64,000 nt of DNA, from NCBI GenBank assembly GCA_015179125.1, contig WHVA01000194.1, positions 124,001 through 188,000 on the forward strand, read 5' to 3'. The position numbers and the translations under genes are program-made. Source of the stretch: Gautieria morchelliformis. Lineage: Eukaryota; Basidiomycota; Agaricomycetes; Gomphales; Gomphaceae. Shown piece after piece: positions 10,627 to 21,745 of this stretch. Numbering within the stretch: position 1 is the first letter of the stretch; the number at the start of each line of letters is the position of its first letter. The notes beneath the pieces were generated by a model. The model worked only from the letters and a program-made list of their open reading frames with translations. It had not been told where the DNA came from and ran no database searches.

Positions 10627-12010
10627 ATGACCGCATCGTCGTTGCCGTACGTGGTTTTCGGATATGGATCACTGATCTTCAAGGTACAGTATACATCTAC
10701 TGTAGATGCTCTGTTAGGGCGTATACTGTATTGCTCATGTCAAGTCACCATAGCCCCCGCCTCATGTCATCGCTCAAGGTATCGCTCCCCATCCTTACCA
10801 TGTCACTTTTTGCCCTATAATGCATGCACCAAAGTCCCAGGCTTCCTGAAGGGTTTTGTGCGCCGGTTTGCTCAAAGCTCCAGTGACCATCGGGGTACAC
10901 CAAAGGTACGCGCGTTTCCAGTTCCTGTCGCTTCCACCCTCCATCAAAAACATTGCCTGTTCGTGGTTAAGGATTAAGTTACTTGTCTAAACTTGAAGTA
11001 TAGCACTGAGCAATGAGCCACATCTAGAGCCCCGGCCGAGTTGTCACGTTGATCCACCTCAAGGACTGGGCAGCTTTCTCAGGTTCTGTATGTTTTTGCA
11101 TACAGATGTGTACTATGAAGAAAGGAGCTCATACTGCGAAGGATCCATTCCCAGAAGAGGATACTGTCTGGGGTAAGTTGACCTTCGATTTACTTTCAGC
11201 TGAACCATATCCAACTGATACCATATTGTTGTCGTTCTCAGGAATTGCGTATACCATAGATCCCAAGTATGAGAGCGAGGTTCGCGAGTATTTAGGTTGG
11301 TGATGGACCTCCTGCTTCACCTCTAACTTATAAGTACCACCAACCTAAGATTATCGCGAAAAGGTGTCGCTTGTCTCAACATTCGTGACTGGCAGGCTGG
11401 CTCATACGCTGTGATTCTTGTCATAGGATGGTTACACTGTCGACTCGACTGATGTATATGCTATCGTGGATGGGAAGGAACAGGTGGTTGTACCTCAGGT
11501 ACGGATTACATGCACTCTTGAGTTGTTCCTCGGGATATTTACAATCAGATTCCTTTAGGCGACGGTAAGTCACCGCCGTGCCCCGCGGATGACTCGCCCT
11601 CAGACTTTCTAGGTATACGTGGGCCGGAATGATAATCCATCATTTGGTACGCATAGATGTATGTAACCTCATGCTGGCAGTCTCATGTCTATCCAGTCGG
11701 ATCAGAACCTTTGGATGCTCTCGCGGAGCATATATGGAGCAGCGTAGGACCCTCGGGTCGCAATAAAGCACGTGTCGTCACTGTTTCTCTTAAATGTCGT
11801 TAACGATGTCGTGCATGTTACAGGACTATCTATATGACCTTGCAGCTGCTGTGAGGAAACTCGCGCCTGAATCGTATGATTCGCATCTCTTTGCGCTTGA
11901 GGTTGGATTTATATATTCCCTCGGTGAAGTTTGAGGCACGCTGATAATCTCCTCAGACACGGTTGAGGACATTAGACAAAACCGACAATAAGCATTCTAA
12001 CGGAACGTAG
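10627..12010 (+). CDS. ChaC-type gamma-glutamylcyclotransferase (glutathione-degrading)
   Basis: Cytosolic enzyme that cleaves glutathione to 5-oxoproline and Cys-Gly. Exon 1 (10627-10683) encodes the defining VFGYGSLIFK motif. Exon 2 (10754-10778, 25 nt) gives PPPHVIAQ. Exon 3 (10835-10905) gives VPGFLKGFVRRFAQSS and HRGTP. Exon 4 starts at 11028 with [14 protein letters not shown], followed by DTVWG and GIAYTIDPKY. Downstream exons give DGYTVDSTDVYAIVDG, a proposed 6-nt exon (11559-11564, Ala-Thr), VYVGRNDNPSFVG (from 11613), IWSSVGPSGRNK, DYLYDLAAAVRKLAPES and a final exon ending at the TAG at 12010. The intron after GRNK (11768-11823) appears to have a GC donor, GCACGT. The catalytic Glu is expected in the middle block, but I did not pin it to one residue. 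The order of motifs leaves the family assignment secure. Confidence 0.87.
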
Positions 12011-12317
12011 ACGTAGCCAATCGAAGCACGGTAGAAATTATATCCGCGATACTCGAGCACTCCTGTTGGGGCACGAACCGGATCTCATTTCTTTTGCTAC
12101 AAGTTTCCAGTTCAAATAACCTTTGCCTTGATGTTTATCGGAAATTTGCCCAGGAATAGCCAAAGCTTTACGATACCATAAGAAAACTGTAACAACTACT
12201 TTTCCAAAAGCAAAACACAGGAAGAACGCGAAGACAGACAGACAGACAGAATATTACACTTGAGAATTGCAGCTACACTATTACCAAGAAAAGGACTGTT
12301 TGTCCGTCCAGACCGGG

Positions 12318-14675
12318 TTATGGTTGGGGGGAGGACGATAGCGTCCCATAGTTAGGCGTGGGATCGATATTGATCGGCGTTTGCCTCCCATCCAAAAGCG
12401 TTGCTGATAGGAGCGGAGAATAGTCTCCGAGTGTGGATATTGTTTCAGTCAGTCGGAGATGGTGTTCGACGATACTAGTGACAGCCAATCGGATCCGAGG
12501 TCGAGAATGAGTAAAAATTGTCAATAAGAACAGGAAAATACGACGTACCCTCTCATGATTACTGCAGTACTCTGTCGCTTCGCTCGCCGCTTGATGCGGT
12601 TTGACTCGTACATATCTGTTTCGTCCACAATTTCCTCAGATATAATTTCCTACATGACAAGGTGAAAAATGTGTAAATAGTATCGGACAATTCGATAAAG
12701 CGTACCTCAATCACGTCTATAAACCGACGGCAAGTAACACGTCGTTTAGCAAATCGAAATCTCAGCCGGGATGCAACGGACCTTCGAGTGTAACAACGCC
12801 CAGGGCGCCACCCTCTCTGCCAGGTGTGTCACTGATCAAGATAAGATGTGCCCGGCCTGTCTGGCTATCGGAAATGGAGTCAACCATCGCAGATAGAATA
12901 TATTTTGAGGTCACGGAGTGTCCGGAGGGCTCACAAATAATCCAATGCCTGGAAGCAGTTGATGCTGGGTAAAGCCTCGGGTAAAATCGATAGCTTGAAG
13001 GTGCTGACGGTTCGCTTTTCGGAGACATCGTATCGGAGAAGCTATAAGGAATACAAATGGTCCGTTTGTCATTAATCAACCGCAATACTATGAATGTGAA
13101 AATTGGACTGAGAGAGGCAAAAACTATGACATTACAAGAAAAGTGGGCATAAAGATCTCACCGTTTTGATCAATAAAAGACCAATGAAACTGAGCGGTTT
13201 GCCAGGTTCATGAACCGGGAATCGCGAGTACCCGCTCGATAGTCTACATCATTATCCCTCGTATCACTAGGCGTTTGAGTTCGAAAAAAAAGTATCGGCG
13301 CACAGTCGATCAAGGGTATCATAATCCATGACCGTGTCGGCACTGAGAGTGACGACGTCCTAGATCGGGGTTTCGATCAATCAGACGCACGTGAAATGCC
13401 AAGCATGACGTAGCCCCATTCAAGCAATCGTACCTCGAGCTGAGTCATTATGTCTACCGCACGCTTGCTGTTAAGCTCCAGTACACCATTCAGAATGTTG
13501 ATTTCATCGTCCCTCAAGGGTTCCTCGCCATGACGATGAAACTGACGTGCGAAAAGCGCACATGGCAGAGTGTTGCAATAAAAGTTAGTGAGACAGCACA
13601 GGCGAACCTAGATGAATTGGTTGGCTCGCCTGCAAGAAAGACTTTAGCTCTGCCTTTTTATAGGTGTGAGATTCGGATCCTCCCAACACCCAATCAAGCA
13701 GCTTGGCGATAGGCCAGGCAATTGGGGCTAAACAAAATAAGTTTACGAGCAAATATAAAGCGGATATGTACGCACAAAGGCAAGCCATTAGAATAAACAC
13801 GAAAGGGGCACAGCGAGCGCCAATTTCTAGTCCATAACGGGCGCAAACAGCCTGTGGGATGACTCTAGAATGCGGCAGTGTTGGGGTAGAGAATTCCGGT
13901 GAGTGCCATAATTACATACTCTCTACACGTTTGAGAACCGGCATGTAAGTTAGTATGCATTACGAGGGCAGGGAATTTCATACCCAAATATAACAATCAT
14001 GGTGGTTGAGATGACAACAGCGGCGATGCCCCCTCCAATCTGCTTGAACGTGAGCAAGAGCCGATACACAAGTAATACGAAAAACTCACAGCACTATCGA
14101 GAAAGATGGGTAGGGATTCGTTGACGACCTATCATATGACGAGCCGGTTGTAAACAGAGCACCGAACTTGACGAGCGCAAGAACAAGGTGCTCACGACAT
14201 TGGATAGCAGTAGGGACTAATAGGCAACAATGAATATGGGGATACTTGCGACGAGAAATCGGATACTTACCACGAGAACCCAGTGTCTCCCCTTGTTCAT
14301 GAGCCTCAACACTAGATGATAAGACGTTGGTCCGAGAAGACAGATGAGCATGCCATAGTACGTGCCCTTCTGAGCGTTCCGCTTCTCTAGAGGATCATCG
14401 CTGGACGTAGCGAGGACACGGAGATGAAGCTCGTCGAGGCCCATGAGACCAAGGGTGAGACCAGCGAAGACACCTCCGGAAACGATGAGACACAAGGATA
14501 TGCCGAGTTTCCACCAAAATACTGGGGTGCCTATGACGGTTTGTTCGTGACGGTGGGATGGAGCACTAAGAAATGATACATCATGTGGAAGGGGAAATGC
14601 GTGAGATAGAGAGAGAAAGGTAAAGAGAAAGAGAGCTGATAGTGCGTTTCTCGCGCATACGAAGCTGCACCGCAT
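12318..14675 (-). CDS. CNNM/ACDP-family magnesium transporter-like protein (yeast Mam3 type)
   Basis: Membrane protein with a CNNM (DUF21) transmembrane domain and a CBS-pair module, a family linked to Mg and Mn homeostasis in vacuole or plasma membrane. The ATG at 14675 gives a classic signal-like N-terminus, [17 protein letters not shown]. The first membrane segment is [19 protein letters not shown] and runs into the hallmark [20 protein letters not shown]. The middle exons encode [19 protein letters not shown] and [19 protein letters not shown], ahead of the first CBS repeat (about 13290-13520). [10 protein letters not shown] in exon 12762-13085 is the standard end of the CBS pair. The cytosolic C-terminus ends SSSPQP at 12318. 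An upstream TTG frame extends to 14732 but lacks an ATG, so 14675 was chosen. Several short introns were not mapped base by base. Confidence 0.85.
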
Positions 14676-15199
14676 CAATGGTGTAGAAAAGAATGTTAAC
14701 AGTAGTGCGGGACAGCGGGTGGTAGCGAACAAAATGGTTACCGGCCGCTGACAGCGTCGTCCTTAAATGCTGGAACCGAACGGACGGTGAGCGTCCTGCC
14801 GCGGTCACGTGATCAAGTGCCGATAGGCTTGGCCTTCGCTGTCAGAATTGTATATGGTCCTATTCAAGAATGCCGAAGCGAATACAAGAGCGGAACACGC
14901 TCAAGCGGTAAGACCAACATGGTATGGACACGCAGCGATTGGAAGAGTCGAGACGAGACAGATAATCGATAATGAAAACAGACAAGAGCAAGTAAACAAG
15001 ACGCGGGTAATGTGATGAACCGACCCTACGAAGGATAAGTATGTGAGAGAAGTAGAAGATAACTAAGTATTCAGTCCTGTGCGCCCATGGTGCATGACCA
15101 TCCGATCACTCCTAACGGGTTTACTGGTCCATAGAGGTTTACGTAATCCGGGTGCAGTTGATGATCACGTGCTCCATTATTCATTCGCTCTGCGCCACC
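14676..15199. other. Divergent intergenic region
   Basis: About 520 bp between the divergent starts of the CNNM gene and RTF2. It must hold both promoters and 5' UTRs. I saw no gene, repeat or clear core-promoter motif beyond AT-rich patches. Confidence 0.4.
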
Positions 15200-16375
15200 A
15201 TGGGGAACGATGGAGGTAGGCTTAGTCTGTGTCCAGCAGCCCGTGCTCACATTTCACCTAGGAAGCATTCCTGACCGCCGCGACCTGGTTCGCAATAAGC
15301 CAAAGGCAAGTACTTCCCCAAGCCCTAGTTTCCACCGTGGCTAACAGTTTCTCCAGGCTGAGCAGGCCGATAGGCACAATCAAATGATCGCTCGTTGGTT
15401 CTTCTGCGCACTATCTAAGGTTTTCCATTTCAGAACCTGCACCGCGAGTTGTCACTCATACTCTGCCAGCGACCACTCCAAGAGCCCATTGTCTCCTGCC
15501 CCCTAGGAAAGCTATACAATAAAGATGCTATCCTAGAGTACCTTCTCGACAAGGCTGCATATGGCGATGGTGACGATATCTGTGGACATATTCGTTCCCT
15601 CAAGGTGCGTGCTCGTCTCGGATATGGCTGTCTTATATTGACCGTGCCCCGACGTTAGGATGTCAGGACTTTGAAATTAACACACAACCCTGCAGCCACC
15701 GTTGATACCACCGATACTGACCGACAAGCCCGTTTCGCATGCCCACTCACCTTGAAGGAAATGACGGGTACCCATCCCTTCGTGTATCTGTCGACCTGTG
15801 GATGCGTTTTCTCCCAGGCCGGTTTGCGTGCTGTATCCAGTTCCTCGAGCTCAACACCACCCGGTGACAACCTTAAGAATGAGGTGCAAGAGCAGAAGGA
15901 CGTGTGCCCGCAGTGTGCTTCCAAATTCACACGGTCTACCGATATCGTCCTTCTCAACCCAGGGCCAGAAGAGCAACTCCAGATGAGGGAGACTATGGAA
16001 GCCCGTCGCGCCGCCCAAGCGGCAATAAAGCCCAAGAAGGCCAAGAAACGAAAACTTGACGATGCGTCATCAATGCTTGAACCCGCGACTAAGCGTGTTA
16101 TATTGGACTCATCCCACGCGTCTCGTCCTGCGACTCCTCAGCCAGCCCCGTTCACGAACAATGCTACAGCAACATCGAGAACAGTGGCGAATGCGCTTGC
16201 ACAGGAAGAACTTAAGCGCAAACACGGCATGAGTGACGCAGTAAAGAGCTTATATACATCCAAGAATGGTGTTCAAAAAAAAGAAACTTTCATGACCAGA
16301 GGGACATTCACCAGAGTACGTTATTCTCCTTTTTGCCTTGACCGGTGGCTGATAACTCTATCACAGTATGCCTGA
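15200..16375 (+). CDS. RTF2: Replication termination factor 2 (Rtf2)
   Basis: Nuclear protein with a C2HC2 RING-like fold, known for acting at stalled replication forks. Exons: 15200-15215, 15262-15305, 15357-15419, 15470-15604, 15659 to about 16317, and 16367-16375. The start MGNDGGSIPDRRDLVRNK is typical of the family. Then come WFFCALSK, RPLQEPIVSCPLGKLYNKDAI, FACPLTLKEMTG, FVYLSTCGCVFS and DVCPQCASKF, which supply the Cys ligands. A Lys/Arg-rich region with KPKKAKKRKLD is a likely nuclear signal. The last exon adds only Tyr-Ala, making the family ending GTFTRYA. The intron at 15306-15356 has a GC donor, GCAAGT, and joins NKPK to AEQADRHNQ in frame. The gene looks intact. Confidence 0.92.
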
Positions 16376-17084
16376 GCGTTCCGATACTCTAGACGAAGAA
16401 CTTGTAATGATATGTCAAGATACGCGCCCACCGGGTATCGTCCTTCTACCGGGTATCGTCCTCCCTCGAGATGACAAACATTACATACATGTATTACTTA
16501 TGAAGCGTATACACAGCTGTAGCATCCCGCTGTGCATCCCCATTGAGTACGTATGTTTCGGGGTTCCCAGCGCCCTTGCCTTGGTATTAGGCGGGATTCT
16601 GATAGAAGATAGCAAATAAGTAGCCGTTCCCAAGGTCTAGTATACATCAAGTAGGCCCTCACTGCCGGTGACATCCACATCATATAATAACAAGACATCA
16701 GGTGATAGAAAAAGATACAGCTGCGCGGGGATACTAGTAGTGGGAAGAAACATGCGGTTACATCGTAATCATCAAGCCCGGCTCGGCTCTGGATACTGTG
16801 CAGTTCGTGGCGCGAGAATCCCAGCCAGCCACTTGCAGGGTTGAAAGATCGCTTCACAGTTTATAACATGATCTGGCGGATCTGGCGGTACGCACATCAG
16901 TGAACCAGCAATCGACATACCGGTCTAAACCACCTACGTTATTCGAGATTATTGTGCTATCGTGATTGTGATTGCGAATTCGATTTTGAATTGACCACGA
17001 CAAACAATGCGACAGGAGTACAGGCGTATAGAAAGGGCGGCAAGCGAGTGAGGCAGGTTCCATAGAATCACAAAAGGATAAAAA
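16376..17084. other. Convergent intergenic region
   Basis: Between the 3' ends of RTF2 (+) and the G-alpha gene (-). It holds a short direct repeat, ACCGGGTATCGTCCT, twice at about 16431-16463. No gene or terminator motif can be supported. Confidence 0.35.
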
Positions 17085-18867
17085 TTAGATCAGCGCGGCA
17101 TGGTGCAAATTGGAGCGAAGAGTGATGCTGAGGGAGGAAATGAAGCATACGCATCGAAGAAAGAAGTATTGAGCGAAGGTTGATAGCTTCTGAGATGTAT
17201 GGGGGACGAAATGGAGAGGACTTACTCTGTTCATGAGGCAGAAGGTCAGTTCCAGAGCTTTTCAGGGAAGTAAGATCAACTTGCCTTCGACCGCAGCCAT
17301 GACAACTTTCAACAGCGCTGTATCTGTAGCATTCGTGAAACTTGTAACTGGTCATTAACGGTACTCCACATGGAGAGTCAGGTACGGACTGTGTGTAGAT
17401 CTCCCTCTCGTTAATTCGGTTTGCTTTGGCGCTTAGTCGCGTAAATCGCCTCTTAAAATAATCGCGGCCTGCTGCTGCGTCACCAGGCAAACCATCATAA
17501 TCCTTCGGGTAGTGGTCCGGGTCAGTCACGGAACTCCTCCACGTGTGAATACTGGGTACACTAACCGGAAAGGTGTTCTTAATATTCGAATGCTTAATTT
17601 TTTCCATAAACAGGTCATCCTTGTTCAGAAACAGGATCTGGTGCGGGAGCAGTTAGAATGCACGTTTTATCCGCTAAAATGGGACCTACAATTGAGGTGT
17701 GTTTGAACCACTGTGAGTGGCAGATCGAATCCCAGATTGTCATGGCATCTTGCATTTGATTCTATGCTGTTCGTCTCAGAACCTCAACGGAAGAGAAGGG
17801 AGCCAACACGTACCGCATCTTTATCTTCCACAAGACACTGGTCGTAGCCGCTGAGCGACACAAGGAAGAGAATGCTTGTCACTTCTTGAAAGCAGTGTAT
17901 CCATTTTCGACGCTCAGACTTCTGACCGCCAACGTCGAGCATGTGCATATTATGTGTCCTGAGATTAAATACTGTCTCCGTGATACCAGTTGTTCGTGCC
18001 CGTGATCGAATTATGTCCTAGAAAGTCTGGTGAGTACGACAGACACGAAACAGCGAGACCGCTCACCTGCTCCTTCGGTTGGAAGGCAGGGTCGAATAAT
18101 CGTGACAGATCGGAGAAAAAGCTGCCATACCTAGGTCAGAAGTTAACTTGATGCCCTTTTGGCACAAACTCACTAGGGGAGGCTAGCAACAAAGGAGTCA
18201 GAAACGCAGATAAGCTTGTACACGGTATAATTACTCACTTCTCAGGCAACGCGGCTTCGTTCGACCGCTCGATTGCCCTCACGACGCCTGGGTCTTTCCA
18301 GAGCGCTTGCAACGGATCCTTGTACCTGATCGGAAAAGGATCTCCGTCGGCCAAGTCGGGAGCATCCAAGATCATCTCCACATGTGCCTGACATTGAACC
18401 GCCTGGTGAGCAATGCAGATGAGACGGTAGATCCCGGCGCACTTGGTTCTCCTCAGCCACTTTTAGTTCCAAGTCCTCCATCGCCTCCAGCACGATTTGC
18501 AAGCCATGTGTAATGTTATTAAAAACTAGTTGTCGGTAGGTTTCAATTTCTTGCGGGGTGAACGGGACCTTGTGTATTAGGCGCATTTGCTAGGGGTCCA
18601 TGGAGTAGGTGATAGCGTCTGGAGCAATATAGAATAGAACACAAACTTTGAGAATTGTGGATTTTCCCGAATCACCAGAGCCCAATAACAGAACTTTAAC
18701 CTGGGATTCCAGTTTGGCCTTTGTCTGGGGTGAGATTGGAGCGCAGGTTAACCTTTGGACTGTAGCATGGAAATGGTGACACGTACTTCTTTTAGGTCCT
18801 TCTCCGCTGCCTTGTGCCGTCTGATCTGTTCTGGGTCGCCTTCGGGCGACGACAAGCAAGCACCCAT
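17085..18867 (-). CDS. Heterotrimeric G-protein alpha subunit
   Basis: Membrane-bound GTPase that relays receptor signals. The start at 18867 gives [20 protein letters not shown], with Gly2 for myristoylation and Cys4 for palmitoylation. The P-loop is [12 protein letters not shown] (GAGESGKST in most family members). [20 protein letters not shown] opens the helical domain. Switch I has [10 protein letters not shown] with the catalytic Arg, and switch II has [16 protein letters not shown] with the catalytic Gln. LFLNKDDLF binds the base, and HFTNATDT holds the TCAT-like loop. The C-terminus [13 protein letters not shown] lacks the Cys that pertussis toxin modifies. Between VMAAVE (exon end 17285, GC donor) and the last exon (17127-17085) an Asp is expected. 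One nucleotide at 17226, flanked by AG and GTAAGT, would supply it. The alternative is a weak donor at 17280 that inserts Gly-Asn. Confidence 0.9.
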
Positions 18868-19957
18868 GCTTATTTAACCAAGAGTTCGCCGGTGCGAGAC
18901 GACTTGCAAGAGAGCGTGGAGACTTGTCACCAAAGTCGCTAGAGAACGAAAGAGCAAACGAACAAGGTAGCGATTGCACGCAACAGCTCTAGATTGCGGG
19001 GTAACAGAGAAGGTGTGGAGAGCTGTGGAAGGGATGAAGGTAAGTCGAAAAGAAGATGGAGTACAGCGCTTGTTACGAAAGTGTCCGGCCCAAGTCCGGT
19101 GTGTTGGCAAAAATCGAAGAAAATCGCATCCGCTCCCGTTATCGGCGAGACTCCGGAGAGACACCGTCGCCACAGGACCATCCCCCCCCTTTTTTTTCCC
19201 TGCCCACTGTCTTATTCTAACTGCGAAGACTTAGTGTACGGTAGCCGGTTGTCATTCGTCATGCATCATGTGGCCATCATCATCAATATGCATCACCAAA
19301 TCCCACGTTGGCGTCTCGGACGGAGGAGCTAGTGTAGACGGCGCGCTCAGGCCTCAGGCTGCAGGGTTATTCGACTGCTGCTCGAACGGCACTAACAATA
19401 TATCTGGCTAGGTCTGGCGTCCGCAGAGGAATCCGCAGTATGGACGGTTGAATACTGGAATTCCCAGGACAATTTTCTCAGCATCACGCCAGCGAAGTGA
19501 ACGCTTCGGCAAAAGCTTGTGAGAGTTCGAGGCGTGGAGTGTCCAACTTCAAGCCATGTATTGTAAGCTTGCTTGAGGCCATACGCAGGGAAGCTAAAGC
19601 ATGCCCGCATACCTACGCATTTTGCATGGTATGCAGAATGGCCATATTTATAACAATTCAATAAGTTCGGCCTCGAAGAAGGGTGATCGCACCCTGTACC
19701 AGCTTGCTGACCAAGACTTCAACGGTACAGGCAATATGGACAGCCCATTCTGACAGATTTATCTTGAGTCTTGGTTCTAGATATCTATTTAAGCGTTCTC
19801 CGTACGTACCGGCTCTCAGAAATAAATATTAAATGCCTGACGCTTGATTCCCACTATTTTTACGCAAAAACTCTTTACAGTACTGTCGTGATTTGAAGGC
19901 GTGACTGCGTTATGTAATTACATGTACTTCCGACCTGCTGTCTTTCAAGTATAAGTA
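18868..19957. other. Divergent intergenic region of about 1.1 kb
   Basis: Lies upstream of the G-alpha gene (-) and the E2 gene (+). It contains a CT/poly-T tract near 19181-19200 and AT-rich stretches. Short open frames here have no family features and no convincing starts, so none was called. Confidence 0.4.
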
Positions 19958-21595
19958 ATGATCCTGATACGTCCTCTATGCTTCTTTTCACGACGTGTTT
20001 CTCTGAGTACATCTCAATTTCACACCACGTCCGTCCTCCTAGTGAAGAGGAAAGTGATCCACCAATTCCGCCTTGCTGATATCGGAGAAGGTATCACGGA
20101 ATGCGAGGTCATTAAATGGTACGCGCTCCGGGCTTTCCACAACAATCTTTCATGTCAGTGAAGCAACTTCAGTGCAGGGTTGTCAAACCTGCCAGTCTAG
20201 TTCAATCTTTCGATCCGCTATGTGAGGTCCAGAGTGACAAGGCAAGCGTCGAAATCACAAGCCCTTTCGACGGCATCGTCAAGGATCTTCTCGTCAAGGA
20301 AGGGGATGTGGCCAGGGTCGGAGAAGGGCTATGTCTTATTGAGGTTGAGGAGGATGCCAAAGGGCAAGCAGAGACTGCGACCTCAGAACCTATATCTCCT
20401 GAACCAGAGGCTCGGGCACCACCGCAGCCCGTAGACAACAACACTGAGTCGCGTTCACCTAGTGGAAGGCCACACCCTCTTGACCCTTCTCATAAGTTGG
20501 ATGCCAGTCGAGACGATGTGCTTGCCACCCCTTCCGTACGTCACTTTGCGAAGCAGAAAGGTGTCGGCCTGGCTTCTATTGGCACTGGGACGGGGAAGGG
20601 CGGGCGAATCGAGAAGAAGGATATCGAGAAGTTCTTGTCTGCCTCTTCTGGGTCGTCGCAGGTCACACAGCTATCTGAGCAACCTGGCGAGGAGATTCAT
20701 GTTGATCTGGGCAGGACACGATTTGCCATGTGGAAGGCCATGACAAAGGTCATTGGTTTTTTGTTCTATCCGTCCAATGTATTCTGATTGTGTTTTCCAG
20801 AGCTTGGAAATTCCTCACTTTGGGTATTCTACGACCCTCGACTTGACGAGGTTGTCAGAGCTACTTCCCGTACTTAATTCTTATATACCAGCCGCCTATG
20901 CTCCTCAATCACCGAGTTCAACACCGTCCCTACCCCCTGCCATCTCTCCTGATGCAATCTTCCCCGAGTCTCGCGTACCTGTCGAATCTGATCCTTCCAC
21001 ACACTTCACTAGGCTCACCTTTCTCCCTCTCCTTCTCAAAGCTCTTTCCCGTGCCATGCTGGAATGGCCGCTTTTTAGAGCCTCTATTGCCTTCTCTCCT
21101 GACCTTTCTTCGAAGGAGAAGCCGAAGCTCAGCATTCGCCCCCATGCTGACATTGCAATTGCCCTGTCCACTCCAACAGGCCTGTACACGCCAACGCTTG
21201 CTGCTGTCGAGACAATGACTCCTTTCACCATCATGGGCCGTTTGCGTAGGCTACAGCACCTTGGACGACAGATACCCTGTGCCCTCGGGGCCGCAGAGAT
21301 GCCGAGGCGGGGTGGTACGCTTACCGTGAGCAACGTGGGTGCCATCGGACAGGGCGAGTTTGCCGCCCCGGTGCTTGTCCCTGGTGGCGGCGTTGCCATT
21401 GTGGCTATAGGAAGAGCCAAATGGGTCGAAGTGGTACCCCAAGATGGTGTTGGGCCGTCCCGACGACGGTTATTGGTGGGTGTAAGTTGGAGTGCTGACC
21501 ATAGGGTTGTCGAGGGTGCCGAAATGGCAGCATTCACGGAGGCTTGGAGAAGCTGGGTTGAACATCCAGAAAGAATGATAGCAGACGCTGTATAG
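19958..21595 (+). CDS. DBT: Branched-chain 2-oxoacid dehydrogenase E2 (dihydrolipoyl transacylase)
   Basis: Core of the mitochondrial BCKDH complex in Val/Leu/Ile breakdown. It transfers acyl groups from lipoate to CoA. Exons: 19958-20118, 20178-20748 and 20801-21595. The N-terminus is Arg/Ser-rich, a matrix-targeting sequence. The lipoyl domain starts VIHQFRLADIGEGITECEVIKW and carries the lipoyl Lys in EVQSDKASVEITS. An acidic/Pro linker follows, then the subunit-binding domain (LATPSVRHFAKQKGVGLASI, ending in DIEKFL). The catalytic domain starts EIPHFGYSTTLDLTRL and includes SNVGAIGQGEFAAPVL. The active-site motif reads SADHRVVEGAE, with His present but Glu where the family HxxxDG has Asp. 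Total about 508 residues, normal for E2. Confidence 0.92.
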
Positions 21596-21745
21596 ATAAA
21601 CTTCCCCTGGTATCTGTCCGAGCTCAAACGTTTATTTACACATTAATGATACCGGCGCCTTCAGGGTTTTTGCTATTCAGACGTTTAGTTGCAGTCCGAT
21701 TGTGACCATACGTGACACAACGCGTTTGCTTGGCCCATTTTCGGC

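Noticed and set aside
20905..21627. Minus-strand ORF of 240 residues across the E2 gene
   Set aside because: It is the antisense shadow of the conserved E2 catalytic domain, and has no family features.
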